From positions 1 to 34,676 of the forward strand of contig NZ_JAAHHT010000086.1 of the NCBI RefSeq assembly GCF_010672085.1: DNA of 34,676 bases, written 5' to 3'. Under the pieces are notes generated by a model. That model saw only the letters and a program-made list of their open reading frames with translations, was not told where the DNA came from and ran no database searches. This document shows, one piece after another, positions 26,108 to 33,746 of the stretch. This stretch comes from Okeania sp. SIO3I5 (GTDB lineage Bacteria > Cyanobacteriota > Cyanobacteriia > Cyanobacteriales > Microcoleaceae). How positions within the stretch are numbered: the stretch's first letter is position 1; each line of letters begins with the position of its first letter. The translations under genes were made by a program, and so were the position numbers.

Positions 26108-29100
26108 TTAATTATTTGAATTTTGATTAGTGTTTGCTGGACTCAACTTCAGCCAACCCTCCCGAATTGCTTGCTGACCTGAGAAAACTGCATTCGGATT
26201 AGGTTGAGCAATATTGTCATGGGGAACCTCTAACCATTCCCCTTGTTCCTTCTCTAACCATGACCATTCATAACCAGGCTCCCCTGGTAAAGGTAGATTA
26301 ATCTTCTTATCCAAAGTTGAATCCCTCAGATCCTTCAAATCAGTCAGAATAGGAGTCGATAAGAAAGTAATCTCAATCTTCTCTAATGCCTCCTGATATT
26401 GATCGGGTGGAATATCGATCGCTTTTGTTGGCAAAATTCCGCAGGTAGCATGAACCTTACCCCGCGGATCGATCAGCATAGTAAACAATTTCGGTGCATC
26501 TTCCACATTGAAATCAATATGCCAAGCATTCTCAGGGTGATGGATTTTTATCTTAGAAGTACCTTGCCCTAAATCGCTTTGAGGAGCATAAAACTCCTGA
26601 CTCAGAGCATCTTCCTTTTCCAACCAGTATCCCAACAAACCGTCATTTAATTGCTGATATTCCCCTAAACGGATAGGAAACTTAACCTGATCGAACCCAT
26701 CAGTATCCCTAGAATCACGCCTTAAATCTTGCCAAAATACATTCCAATCTTGGTTAATAGAGGGAAGTCCCTGTAATTCTAGATTTAGAGAAGCCCGCAC
26801 TACCGCAATAGGCCGTCCCATCAACAGTGCCAAACCTTGATGTTGGGCAAAATTTTCTGGGTCGATATTTTCTAGGCCACTATCTAGAGCCGAAATCAAA
26901 TTACTCAGAAAACTTACTGACTCCTCCCTTTCTAAGGGGGGTTGGGGGGGATGTACGATATGCTTGACTACCCTTTTCAAATAGAGATTAGGAATATCAT
27001 CAATATCATCAACAGAAATTAGGCGATCGCTCCCCAGTGCGGACTCCCATTCAGCTAGCTGATTAATTGAACCCAAAGCTTTACCAAGATTATCATAGAT
27101 AGCCAGACTATTATCCAAATTATTAGGCAATATCCAACCACAAATGGGAGTCGTTGCTGGGTGACTATTCATTTCCTGTTCGCCCTGACTCGCCGAAAGC
27201 CACCGGAAATTGAGACGAGCCGGTTGCACCAAACGGGGTGGTAAGGATACCAGATAGGAACTTCCGGGAGTAGTCATCTGTTCAGTGGTGATGATATTGC
27301 TAACATCCAAATCTTTCACCTGTCCAAAGGTATCCACCAACCGCAACCGCAAAATCTTCATTGCCCCAGACCGAATCGGGTTAAAATCATTTAAAGGTTC
27401 CGGCGCACTGCGGTTACTCTGTACTATAGCATCGCGAACAACTTCTGTAAAGGGCTGATAATCTGCAAATCCCAAGGGGTCAGCAACTGGTAATTGTAAG
27501 GTTTGCTTGTGCATCAACAAAGCTTCGTTAAAACCACCCAGAGATTGAGAGAGACTATTCAGAGTCAGCAGTTTCTGATAAGCTCGAATTGCTGTATAAA
27601 TAGGTTTTTTAGCTTCTTTTTCTGTTTCTGGTTTTGTTTCATACCATGTCAGAATTGCTTGAATATTATCACTGAGATAGTCATCACTTTGCTGTTCCTT
27701 CGGAATTTTTTTCGCTTTGTAATAATCTGGCAGGACTTGTTTCTCTAAATAAACCTCTAGCTCTGCTTTCAGCTTAATCCCTGCATAGGGCGTTAATATA
27801 CTGCGACCACTATAAACATTAGCAGCTTTGATAATAGCCCCCTTTCCTGACTGTAAAGAAAGGTCAGGCTCATTTTCCCTCAGAACATAATTATCGGTAA
27901 TAAACTCATTATCATAGTTACTATTGTAACTTCTGTGATTACAGCCCTCTCGGGTCGGGAAAACCTCTACCTCCCACTCCAGCAAAAAAGGATGCCAAGG
28001 GGATTGTGTCCAACTGCTAAAGGCAATATGCTCTCCCATTTTGTTTTGTTCTAATTGAACAATTTTATTGCGAATACCACTAAAGCTCTGTTTAGCAATA
28101 GGAATTGTTACATCCTTTAGAATCTCACACTCCAGCAATCCATCATCCCTCAACCGTCCATCCTGTCCATGTCGGATCGTAGGTTTCACACCTTCCCCTG
28201 TCATTAGCAACGCAGGTTCCTTAGGTTGCCAGTAACGGGGACTGGAAATTTGTTTCAGGGTGTAAGTTGCTTGAGTTTTCTTGACAGTTTCTTGATTATT
28301 AAGCTTGGTTATTTCGGCCAGTAACTGATTAATGGCTCCAGCTAATTGAGCAGCGATAGAGGCTGAGGAAGATGCCCCAGCAGAAGCAGTCGTAATTTGG
28401 CCAGAATCATTCTCTGACAACATCAGGTTTCCGGTTGTCGTCAGTTTTGCCTTTAAAGGTGGAATCCCCTTGATCTTAATGTAATGCTTGACCTCATCAA
28501 TATCGGGATACTCATCCCTACTACCTTCCGGGGGATAGGTACTCAACATATACTTATACCAATCTGCAAAGAGTTGCCGACGCATCGACTCTATCTCATG
28601 CCAAGCAAAATCATATTCTTGCTGACGAAGGTTAAGCTCATTGAGCAAGTGAGCCATCTCATCACGTAAAGTAATCTGTGCTTGATTATGAGCATCTTCA
28701 GCATTAGCCGTTGTCGAACCTTCGCTTTCTAAACGAATAGTCCACATCGTCCCCGCAGCAATAGCATTAAAGCCCTTCTCATGTCGCGCTTCTTTAAACT
28801 TAGGAGTTATGTCTAACTGCCGATGTTCAAGACCAGGAGATAAGTGTAGGGCTTCCAACTGGTCTTCAATGATAGATTTATTATTGCCATCAATCTTTTG
28901 ACCCAAGTAGGCAGACAATGCCTCTGTACCAGTATTACCCACACTCACTTCTACAGAAGCTTGCCGATCTGAGTTGACAGTATTCTGGGAGGCAAACGTC
29001 AAGCGAGCATAGCAGATAAATTCGAGTGATGCTGGAAAATTTTGACCAGTCTCCAGATTAACTTTCCACTTAAATTCTTCTTCTATTAATTCTTGATTGG

Positions 29101-29851
29101 TGGGAGAAGTCCCTTGATCCTGTGGAATGCTTCTTCTCAGTATTTCAAGAAAAGCGTTCAAACGATCCTGTTGTGGCTGAGTGTACCAACCAATCACGTC
29201 ATATTTTAAGCCATCAGGAATCTGATCAGCATAATCATCGTCATAAAATCCAAAAACACTATGACAATTGGGATAAAAAGCTGAAAAAGTCGGTTCCCCA
29301 TAACCTACAGCGGTCAGTGAGGGTAAGTATTCAGCATTGGGGTCATTTTCTCGCCAATCAGCTAAAGACACTTTGCGCCCCAGGTAGCGAAATGGTTGAT
29401 GTTTACCCTCCTGCACCTGAATGGGATAGGCAATACTACCCGTCTGACTTCCTTGACCTTCAGGATAGAGATAATCACTCTCTACCACCCATTGCTTTTC
29501 AATCTCGTTATCCTTGTTACTGCGCGTCACTAACCAACGATTAGGGACAGGTGGAAAAACCGTCTGAGTTTCATTATGATCATTAACTTGAATTCCCTTA
29601 GTCAAAGCATCTGGTAAAGCCCAATGTAAGTGAATTCCAGCTTTCAGATACAAGTTCTGATTTTGAAAAGGCTGAGAAACGATCTCTTCGCTAATATTGG
29701 CAATATTAGGATTTACATCCCGTTGACCATCAAAATCAAAATAAGGAAGACGACTAAAATCTGCCATCGCTTCTACTACAAGGCGGTCTATTTCTAGATG
29801 TAAAGCATCTAAGTGAACGGGAACCATTAAAACATTTTTCACTATAGACAT
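26108..29851 (-). CDS. 1247-aa conserved hypothetical protein, first gene of the five-gene block
   Basis: A large soluble protein with no signal peptide or transmembrane helix. N-terminal blocks include LYLKAGIHLHWALPDALTKG (67-86), FPPVPNRWLVTRSN (99-112) and VGYGEPTFSAFYPNC (182-196). A helical, coiled-coil-like region spans about 385-440 (RDEMAHLLNELNLRQQEYDF). An Ala/Ser-rich linker (488-503) leads to a second helix (LAGAINQLLAEITKLNNQE) and then SPRYWQPKEPALLMTGEGVK (538-557). The C-terminal third is beta-rich. No enzyme motif is recognised. VHPPQPPLERE near residue 970 comes from an inserted cyanobacterial repeat. ATG 29851 has GGAG touching it; GTG 9 bases inside is better spaced, so the true start may be 29842. 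It probably founds the operon. Confidence 0.72.
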   Translation of the reverse strand: MSIVKNVLMVPVHLDALHLEIDRLVVEAMADFSRLPYFDFDGQRDVNPNIANISEEIVSQPFQNQNLYLKAGIHLHWALPDALTKGIQVNDHNETQTVFPPVPNRWLVTRSNKDNEIEKQWVVESDYLYPEGQGSQTGSIAYPIQVQEGKHQPFRYLGRKVSLADWRENDPNAEYLPSLTAVGYGEPTFSAFYPNCHSVFGFYDDDYADQIPDGLKYDVIGWYTQPQQDRLNAFLEILRRSIPQDQGTSPTNQELIEEEFKWKVNLETGQNFPASLEFICYARLTFASQNTVNSDRQASVEVSVGNTGTEALSAYLGQKIDGNNKSIIEDQLEALHLSPGLEHRQLDITPKFKEARHEKGFNAIAAGTMWTIRLESEGSTTANAEDAHNQAQITLRDEMAHLLNELNLRQQEYDFAWHEIESMRRQLFADWYKYMLSTYPPEGSRDEYPDIDEVKHYIKIKGIPPLKAKLTTTGNLMLSENDSGQITTASAGASSSASIAAQLAGAINQLLAEITKLNNQETVKKTQATYTLKQISSPRYWQPKEPALLMTGEGVKPTIRHGQDGRLRDDGLLECEILKDVTIPIAKQSFSGIRNKIVQLEQNKMGEHIAFSSWTQSPWHPFLLEWEVEVFPTREGCNHRSYNSNYDNEFITDNYVLRENEPDLSLQSGKGAIIKAANVYSGRSILTPYAGIKLKAELEVYLEKQVLPDYYKAKKIPKEQQSDDYLSDNIQAILTWYETKPETEKEAKKPIYTAIRAYQKLLTLNSLSQSLGGFNEALLMHKQTLQLPVADPLGFADYQPFTEVVRDAIVQSNRSAPEPLNDFNPIRSGAMKILRLRLVDTFGQVKDLDVSNIITTEQMTTPGSSYLVSLPPRLVQPARLNFRWLSASQGEQEMNSHPATTPICGWILPNNLDNSLAIYDNLGKALGSINQLAEWESALGSDRLISVDDIDDIPNLYLKRVVKHIVHPPQPPLEREESVSFLSNLISALDSGLENIDPENFAQHQGLALLMGRPIAVVRASLNLELQGLPSINQDWNVFWQDLRRDSRDTDGFDQVKFPIRLGEYQQLNDGLLGYWLEKEDALSQEFYAPQSDLGQGTSKIKIHHPENAWHIDFNVEDAPKLFTMLIDPRGKVHATCGILPTKAIDIPPDQYQEALEKIEITFLSTPILTDLKDLRDSTLDKKINLPLPGEPGYEWSWLEKEQGEWLEVPHDNIAQPNPNAVFSGQQAIREGWLKLSPANTNQNSNN
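26924..26958 (-). repeat. PPQPPL-type palindromic repeat inserted in frame
   Basis: CCTTTCTAAGGGGGGTTGGG followed by GGGATG is a member of the CCCCCC-TTA/AGGGGGG repeat family found between genes in cyanobacteria (a related copy is at 34404-34450). Here it lies inside the 1247-aa gene, encoding HPPQPPLERE without breaking the frame. Confidence 0.7.
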
Positions 29852-29872
29852 CTCCGTTAGTCTACCTGAAAC

Positions 29873-29886
29873 TACTATTTATAGTA
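29873..29886. promoter_or_regulatory. Palindrome TACTATTTATAGTA upstream of the five-gene block
   Basis: A perfect inverted repeat (TACTAT-tt-ATAGTA), 22 bases before the first ATG of the block. On the - strand it contains TATAAAT, which could be a -10 element. It could be an operator overlapping the promoter or the leader. This is a candidate only. Confidence 0.35.
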
Positions 29887-30277
29887 AACATTTATCAAAA
29901 TGGTATAACGCAGCGTGCAACTTTTTCTAATCTATAAATCCAATACAGTTCAGTTAATACTAATTTCCGAAATTCAGACTACACATAAATTTACTTCTAG
30001 AGTTTCACGCTTGATAGATTACTTTTACAAGTGTTGTTTAAGTTTATGAAATTGGTATAAGGATAAAGATCATGTAAATTTGGGGAGCGATTTGAGTAGG
30101 GGGAGTAGGGAAGTAGGGGAGTAGGGGAGTAAAGAACCCACCCCTAACCCCTCCCAGGAGGGGAATAGAGTTTTGGAGGTATATGGGAGCATTTTTCAGC
30201 CTTTTTCTCGTCTTGCCTAATTCCTACAAACGATTTCGCTGCTCAAAAATCAACATTCTGGGCGTATTTACCAAACA

Positions 30278-30300
30278 GACATCTCCAAAAATCAAAATCG
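30278..30300 (+). repeat. Truncated GACCTCTCC-type MITE end
   Basis: GACATCTCCAAAAATCAAAA (30278-30297) equals the left end of the element at 31148-31251, but no right end follows. The region 29887-30277 before it has a run of GAGTAGGGGAGTAGGG-type repeats (30095-30130), CACCCCTAACCCCTCCCAGG (about 30141) and no gene. Confidence 0.6.
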
Positions 30301-30355
30301 GAAATCATACCATGTCCGGTAGGACCGTTTGTATATAGAATTAGGCGCTGTCGAA

Positions 30356-30462
30356 TTACAGCAGTTTTCATTCCGGTAGACCACAGTAGGGACCTTCCAT
30401 GGAACGTCCCTACTGGGTTTTGCTTGTGACGATGTGGTTCATCAATCTGAAAAGCGCTGTAA
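30356..30462 (+). mobile_element. TTACAGC-type MITE, copy A
   Basis: Ends TTACAGCAGTTTTCAT and GAAAAGCGCTGTAA are imperfect inverted repeats. The core is a palindrome around GTAGGGAC-CTTCCATGG-AACGTCCCTAC, followed by GTGACGATGTGGTTCATCA. It is 107 bp without coding capacity. Copies are at 31024-31131 (inverted) and 31902-32009. TA at each tip would fit a TA target duplication. Confidence 0.8.
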
Positions 30463-30474
30463 GGGATGAATATT

Positions 30475-30821
30475 AATATCATGTTCGGATAATCAGTTAT
30501 CAAAAAATTTTTTCCCTTTGAACCTTTCTTTTCCTTCTGCCTTCTGCCTTCCTTTCTACTAAGTGTAAGTAGGGCTTGCTGATTAAATATAAAAGCATTG
30601 ACTCCTAAAGGTTTTAGCCTTTTTATGTCTTGAAAAAGTACAAGGTTTTTGTTCTAGGGATCTCAAAAAGTTAGGATTTTGAGTTGACTGTGGCAGAAAA
30701 ATCAAAGGATAATTTTTCCTCCTGCCTCCTCGCTCATTCCCCATTCCTCCTGACTCCTGACTCCTACCCTCACCCATAAGACTTTTTCAGCAAACCCTAA
30801 GTATTCAACCGAACATGATAT
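30475..30821. mobile_element. ATATCATGTTCGG-bounded 347-bp element, copy X
   Basis: AATATCATGTTCGG (30475-30488) and CCGAACATGATAT (30809-30821) are perfect 13-bp inverted ends. The interior contains the nested TAGGGCTTGCTGA element (30570-30799) and short CTTCTGCCTTCTGCCTT and CTCCTGACTCCTGACTCC repeats. A sister with the same ends is at 31762-32106. A single end is at 14334. Confidence 0.6.
30570..30799. mobile_element. 230-bp MITE-like element with AGGGCTTGCTGA ends and AAGT duplication
   Basis: TAGGGCTTGCTGA (30570-30582) and TCAGCAAACCCTA (30787-30799) match at 12 of 13 positions as inverted repeats. The right end continues inward as AAAAAGTC. AAGT flanks both sides if the element is taken from 30571 to 30798, giving a likely 4-bp target duplication. 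No transposase is encoded, so it is a non-autonomous derivative nested inside copy X. Confidence 0.65.
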
Positions 30822-31023
30822 AAGTGGGAAAGGGCAAGATGTCCCCAAACACAAAACTATTAAAATCCCAAGCGCATTTATGCAACGCCTAGAATGAAGT
30901 CACAATTAGAAAAAAACCTTCTGCCTTCTCCATAACTGCTACCGAGATTTTTCTTGAATTTTGCGATCGCATATCACAGAAGGAGTTTCAAAAGGGGCAC
31001 TTTTGAGATGAACGCGATTGCTA

Positions 31024-31131
31024 TTACAGCACTTTTAAAATTGATGAACCACATCTTCACAAGCAAAACATTGTAGGGACTAACCATGGTTAGTCCCTAC
31101 TGTGGTTTACTAATCATGAAAACCGCTGTAA
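31024..31131 (-). mobile_element. TTACAGC-type MITE, copy B (inverted)
   Basis: TTACAGCACTTTT at 31024 and CCGCTGTAA ending at 31131 bound 108 bp whose order (GATGAACCACATC first) is the reverse of copy A. Its core, GTAGGGACTAACCATGGTTA followed by GTCCCTAC, is a perfect palindrome, so the hairpin is kept although the sequence differs from copies A and C. Confidence 0.8.
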
Positions 31132-31147
31132 AATCTAAGCAATACAA

Positions 31148-31251
31148 TAGACATCTCCAAAAATCAAAAATAAAATCAATTATCGTACAGAAATAATTAA
31201 TTCTTTCCCCCTATACCCTATTTCCTATTCCCTCTTTTCTGGAGAGGTCTA
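31148..31251 (+). mobile_element. GACCTCTCC-type MITE, copy 2
   Basis: TA-GACATCTCCAAAAATCAAA at the left and TTTTCTGGAGAGGTC-TA at the right; 104 bp. The interior keeps AAATAAAATCAATT and a CCCTATTTCCTATTCCCTC short-repeat segment. It ends 46 bp before the stop codon of the HxlR gene. Confidence 0.75.
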
Positions 31252-31296
31252 ATTATCTACAGCCATTGGAGCATCTAAATTTATTTCATTGCTTTA

Positions 31297-31650
31297 CTAA
31301 GACGACGACTCATCAGATTTTACATTCATATGCTCGGCCCCCCAATCTCTCATGGAAATCATAATTGGTTCCAGAGTACGACCATAATTTGTGAGGGAAT
31401 ATTCTACGTGTGGCGGTACTTCAGCATAGACTTTTCGGGCGACAATATTATCTTTTTCCAACTCGCGTAGTTGATTAGTAAGCATACGCTGGGTAATGCC
31501 TTTAATTTTTTTCTTCAATTCGCCGAAGCGTAACACTTCATTCTCCAAGAGATTAAAAATAATCACAGGTTTCCACCGTCCACCAATCACCGATAACGTG
31601 GCTTCAACAGAGCACCCATAGGGGCGATCGTAATTATGTTTTTGCATCAT
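31297..31650 (-). CDS. HxlR-family winged-helix transcriptional regulator
   Basis: This 117-aa protein shows the full HxlR pattern. It opens with CSVEATLSVIGGRWKPVIIF and LLENEVLRFGELKKKIKGIT (helices of the DNA-binding domain), then QRMLTNQLRELEKDNIVARK. The wing is VPPHVEYSLTNYGRTLEPIM, followed by a dimerising helix. HxlR proteins act as dimers and usually sense reactive electrophiles, oxidants or small molecules through Cys residues. The only Cys here is Cys13 (PYGCSVEA), at the position where such sensors keep their redox Cys. AAGGA lies about 11 bases upstream of the ATG at 31650. No target gene is adjacent: the divergent side is occupied by mobile repeats. It is probably autoregulated through the operator at 31670-31689. 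Confidence 0.92.
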   Translation of the reverse strand: MMQKHNYDRPYGCSVEATLSVIGGRWKPVIIFNLLENEVLRFGELKKKIKGITQRMLTNQLRELEKDNIVARKVYAEVPPHVEYSLTNYGRTLEPIMISMRDWGAEHMNVKSDESSS

Positions 31651-31669
31651 AATTTTCTAAATCCTTCAA

Positions 31670-31689
31670 TAGTTACTTTTTAGTCACTA
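31670..31689. promoter_or_regulatory. Candidate HxlR operator
   Basis: TAGTTACT-tttt-AGTCACTA is an inverted repeat with 7 of 8 paired positions, 20 bases upstream of the HxlR start codon. Spaced AGTTACT/AGTAACT half-sites are typical for this family. A second palindrome, GTACGTAC, lies at 31702-31709. Autoregulation is an inference from position and symmetry. Confidence 0.6.
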
Positions 31690-31780
31690 TATAAAAAAAT
31701 TGTACGTACTTGTTATTATTTGCATTTTTATTGTGCTTTTAATCATCATAAAAAAATCGGTAATATCATGTTCGGTTGAA

Positions 31781-31891
31781 TAGACCTCTCCGGAAAAGAG
31801 GGAACAGGGAACAGGGAACAGGGAACAGGAAGAAGTAATTGATAATTTCTGGATAAGAATTGATTCTATTTTTAATTTTCGGAGACGTCTA
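31781..31891 (-). mobile_element. GACCTCTCC-type MITE, copy 3 (inverted)
   Basis: TA-GACCTCTCCGGAAAA at the left and TTTTCGGAGACGTC-TA at the right; 111 bp. The interior is the reverse complement of copy 1: a GGGAACAGGGAACAGGGAAC run, then AATTGATAATTTCTGGATAA and GAATTGATTCTATTTTT. Confidence 0.8.
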
Positions 31892-31901
31892 ATAGTTATG
31901 A

Positions 31902-32009
31902 TTACAGCAGTTTTCATTTCAGTAGACCACAGTAGGGACGTTCCATGGAAGGTCCCTACGGGGTTTTGGTTGTGACAATGTGGTTCATCAAGAAAGAAAA
32001 GCGCTGTAA
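31902..32009 (+). mobile_element. TTACAGC-type MITE, copy C
   Basis: TTACAGCAGTTTTCATTTCA to GAAAAGCGCTGTAA, 108 bp, close to copy A. The core palindrome is GTAGGGAC-GTTCCATGGAAG-GTCCCTAC. Together with its neighbours it fills the gap between the HxlR and Rieske genes, where no gene is supported; AACCTGAATT and ATTAATTATTCGGTAA near 32164-32192 echo 5848-5885. Confidence 0.8.
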
Positions 32010-32232
32010 GATATAGATGGAAGATATATCTCAAACCCCTGAGATTGCTTCCTTCCACGGAGTGTAAGGCGCAATAACTTTATAAGTGTTTATCCGAACA
32101 TGATATAAGTGGGAAACCAGCCTGTTTTAACGGTTAGCATAGAAACAACAAGGGCGGGTTTTAACCTGAATTCATTATTAATTATTCGGTAATTTGGAGG
32201 CTAGCAACCAATAATATGAAATCCGGATAAAT

Positions 32233-33564
32233 TCATTTTTTAGCATGGATATAATCAACAAAGTAAAATTGAGGAATTAACCACAATTTCAACCAAGCAT
32301 AAATTCCCATTCCTAAAAGTGCTGTAATTACTAAAGGTAAACCTATTTTAATCCGCAAATTATCTGGAAAAATAGCTACTCCAGACACAATAATTATGAA
32401 ATAAGTTATAAGTAAAAATTGTAATCTTTGGAGATTTTTTAAAGCTTGTCGGCAACTACTACAATGCTGAGTATGTTGTTGATAACGATCCAATAGTAAG
32501 GCATGATTATTATTTATTAGAGAGTTATTTTTCTCACTAATTCCCACTTCGCTCCAAGGTAATTTACCACCACAATATTTATCAAACCAATTTCTAAACT
32601 CAATGACTGAACGATCTGCATTTGTAGGTAATTTATAGGCTGTTTTCCAACTTTCACTTGATTGTTTTTGTTGCAGTAAATATTCCTGCTGATTGAGTAA
32701 AATCATATCTCCATCAAAAACCAAGTTGCGAATTTTTATGTGTTCCCACCAACGTGGTGTTAGTCGATGAATTGTTTTAGCAAAGTTCCTCGAAAACTGA
32801 GCAATCACTCTAGACTTACCAGGAGATACTGGTAAAGCATAAATCACAAGTCCTAGTTTCTTTTCAGTATTACCTAAACTAATTTCATATTCCAAACGAG
32901 AAGGTGGTTCAAAAGTAATTTTTACAGGTAAATTTCCAGGGATAAAAACTTCAATTAAATTGATTGTTGATTGTAAAACCTCCATGACTTTTGCTATTGC
33001 TCTGTTTCTATCACCTTGTACTCCGTGATGAGCAAAAGGAACATGACTTGGATCGATGACATTTTCTATGAGAATTTCCCAATCATATTCTAGATCTCGG
33101 ACATAAGAATACCACACAAAACCTTTCTCAACATCTATTTGTGGTGATAATGGTAGGGGTGTAGTAGCAGCTAAGTCTGCTGTTTTCATATCAGGCCAAA
33201 CCCAGAGTAAATCATTTTCTTGACGTACTGGTAAGGCAGTTACACAGAAATTTTGCTGATTTTTTTGTATAATTTGCTGATTTTCAGCTTGGGGAATATG
33301 AGTACAGATACCTTGAGCATCAAATTGCCAACCATGATAACTACACATTAAATTACCAGTTTTGTCATCAACACGACCTTCGCTTAAGGGCGCTAGACGG
33401 TGAGGACAAACATCTAGAAATACCTGGTAATTCTCAGAATATCTTGGTTTCCAGATGACTAGACGTATTCCCAATAGAGTTACAGGAGTAGGAATCTCTG
33501 GATCTAGGTCTTCAATAGGTGAAAGCGGATACCAATGTTGAAAAAAGTTGAATTCGGTTTGCAT
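32233..33564 (-). CDS. Rieske non-haem iron oxygenase, pheophorbide a oxygenase/Tic55-like
   Basis: This 443-aa enzyme has an N-terminal Rieske 2Fe-2S domain with Cys53-x-His55 (VCPHR) and Cys74-x2-His77 (CSYHGWQF). The catalytic domain carries the mononuclear iron site ENVIDPSHVPFAHH (167-180; His174 and His179 likely ligands, Asp171). Residues 368-371 are a Cys-x2-Cys (HCSSC), the thioredoxin-type motif seen in the PaO/Tic55/PTC52 group. Two transmembrane helices (about 381-399 and 406-428) anchor the C-terminus. That order is typical of chlorophyll-related oxygenases in plants and cyanobacteria. The substrate is uncertain; PaO activity in cyanobacteria is not established by this sequence. 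No ribosome site is visible before the ATG. It stands alone, with HIP1 in the 182-bp upstream gap. Confidence 0.88.
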   Translation of the reverse strand: MQTEFNFFQHWYPLSPIEDLDPEIPTPVTLLGIRLVIWKPRYSENYQVFLDVCPHRLAPLSEGRVDDKTGNLMCSYHGWQFDAQGICTHIPQAENQQIIQKNQQNFCVTALPVRQENDLLWVWPDMKTADLAATTPLPLSPQIDVEKGFVWYSYVRDLEYDWEILIENVIDPSHVPFAHHGVQGDRNRAIAKVMEVLQSTINLIEVFIPGNLPVKITFEPPSRLEYEISLGNTEKKLGLVIYALPVSPGKSRVIAQFSRNFAKTIHRLTPRWWEHIKIRNLVFDGDMILLNQQEYLLQQKQSSESWKTAYKLPTNADRSVIEFRNWFDKYCGGKLPWSEVGISEKNNSLINNNHALLLDRYQQHTQHCSSCRQALKNLQRLQFLLITYFIIIVSGVAIFPDNLRIKIGLPLVITALLGMGIYAWLKLWLIPQFYFVDYIHAKK

Positions 33565-33746
33565 TTTGTTTGTTGTTATAGTTCAAATGTCGGCGTTGGT
33601 AAATCAAGCTATGAAATCTAATTTTTTTAAATATAAAATGCCTTTAAATTAGGAGTTAGGCGATCGCTATTCCAATAAAACTTATAGCTAAAATCACCAA
33701 CGCCAAAATGTATTATTTTCGATAATTTTTCGGTAATTATCAATAA

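Larger units (their letters stand above)
31762..32106. mobile_element. ATATCATGTTCGG-bounded 345-bp composite, copy Y
   Basis: AATATCATGTTCGG (31762-31775) and CCGAACATGATAT (32094-32106) are perfect inverted ends. Inside lie one GACCTCTCC-type element (31781-31891, inverted) and one TTACAGC-type element (31902-32009) almost back to back. The right end continues AAGTGGGAAA, as in copy X. Length is nearly that of copy X although the contents differ. Confidence 0.6.

Noticed and set aside
29122-29544. 140-aa + strand frame opposite the 1247-aa gene
   Set aside because: Lies wholly inside the antisense of a gene with convincing protein blocks; no start signal and low-quality composition.
14629-29851. 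Prophage or contractile injection system
   Set aside because: The S74 fibre end suggested it, but no sheath, tube, baseplate, capsid, terminase, portal, integrase or AAA ATPase gene is present in or around the block.
14629-29851. Tc (ABC) toxin complex
   Set aside because: Large proteins plus a lectin module suggested it, but no RHS/YD repeats or TcB/TcC hallmarks are visible; kept only as a loose analogy.
30243-32058. Two - strand frames sharing DEPHRHKQNPVGTFHG-like peptide (30243-30503 and 31687-32058)
   Set aside because: The shared peptide is the translation of TTACAGC-type MITE copies A and C; the similarity reflects the mobile repeat, not a protein family.
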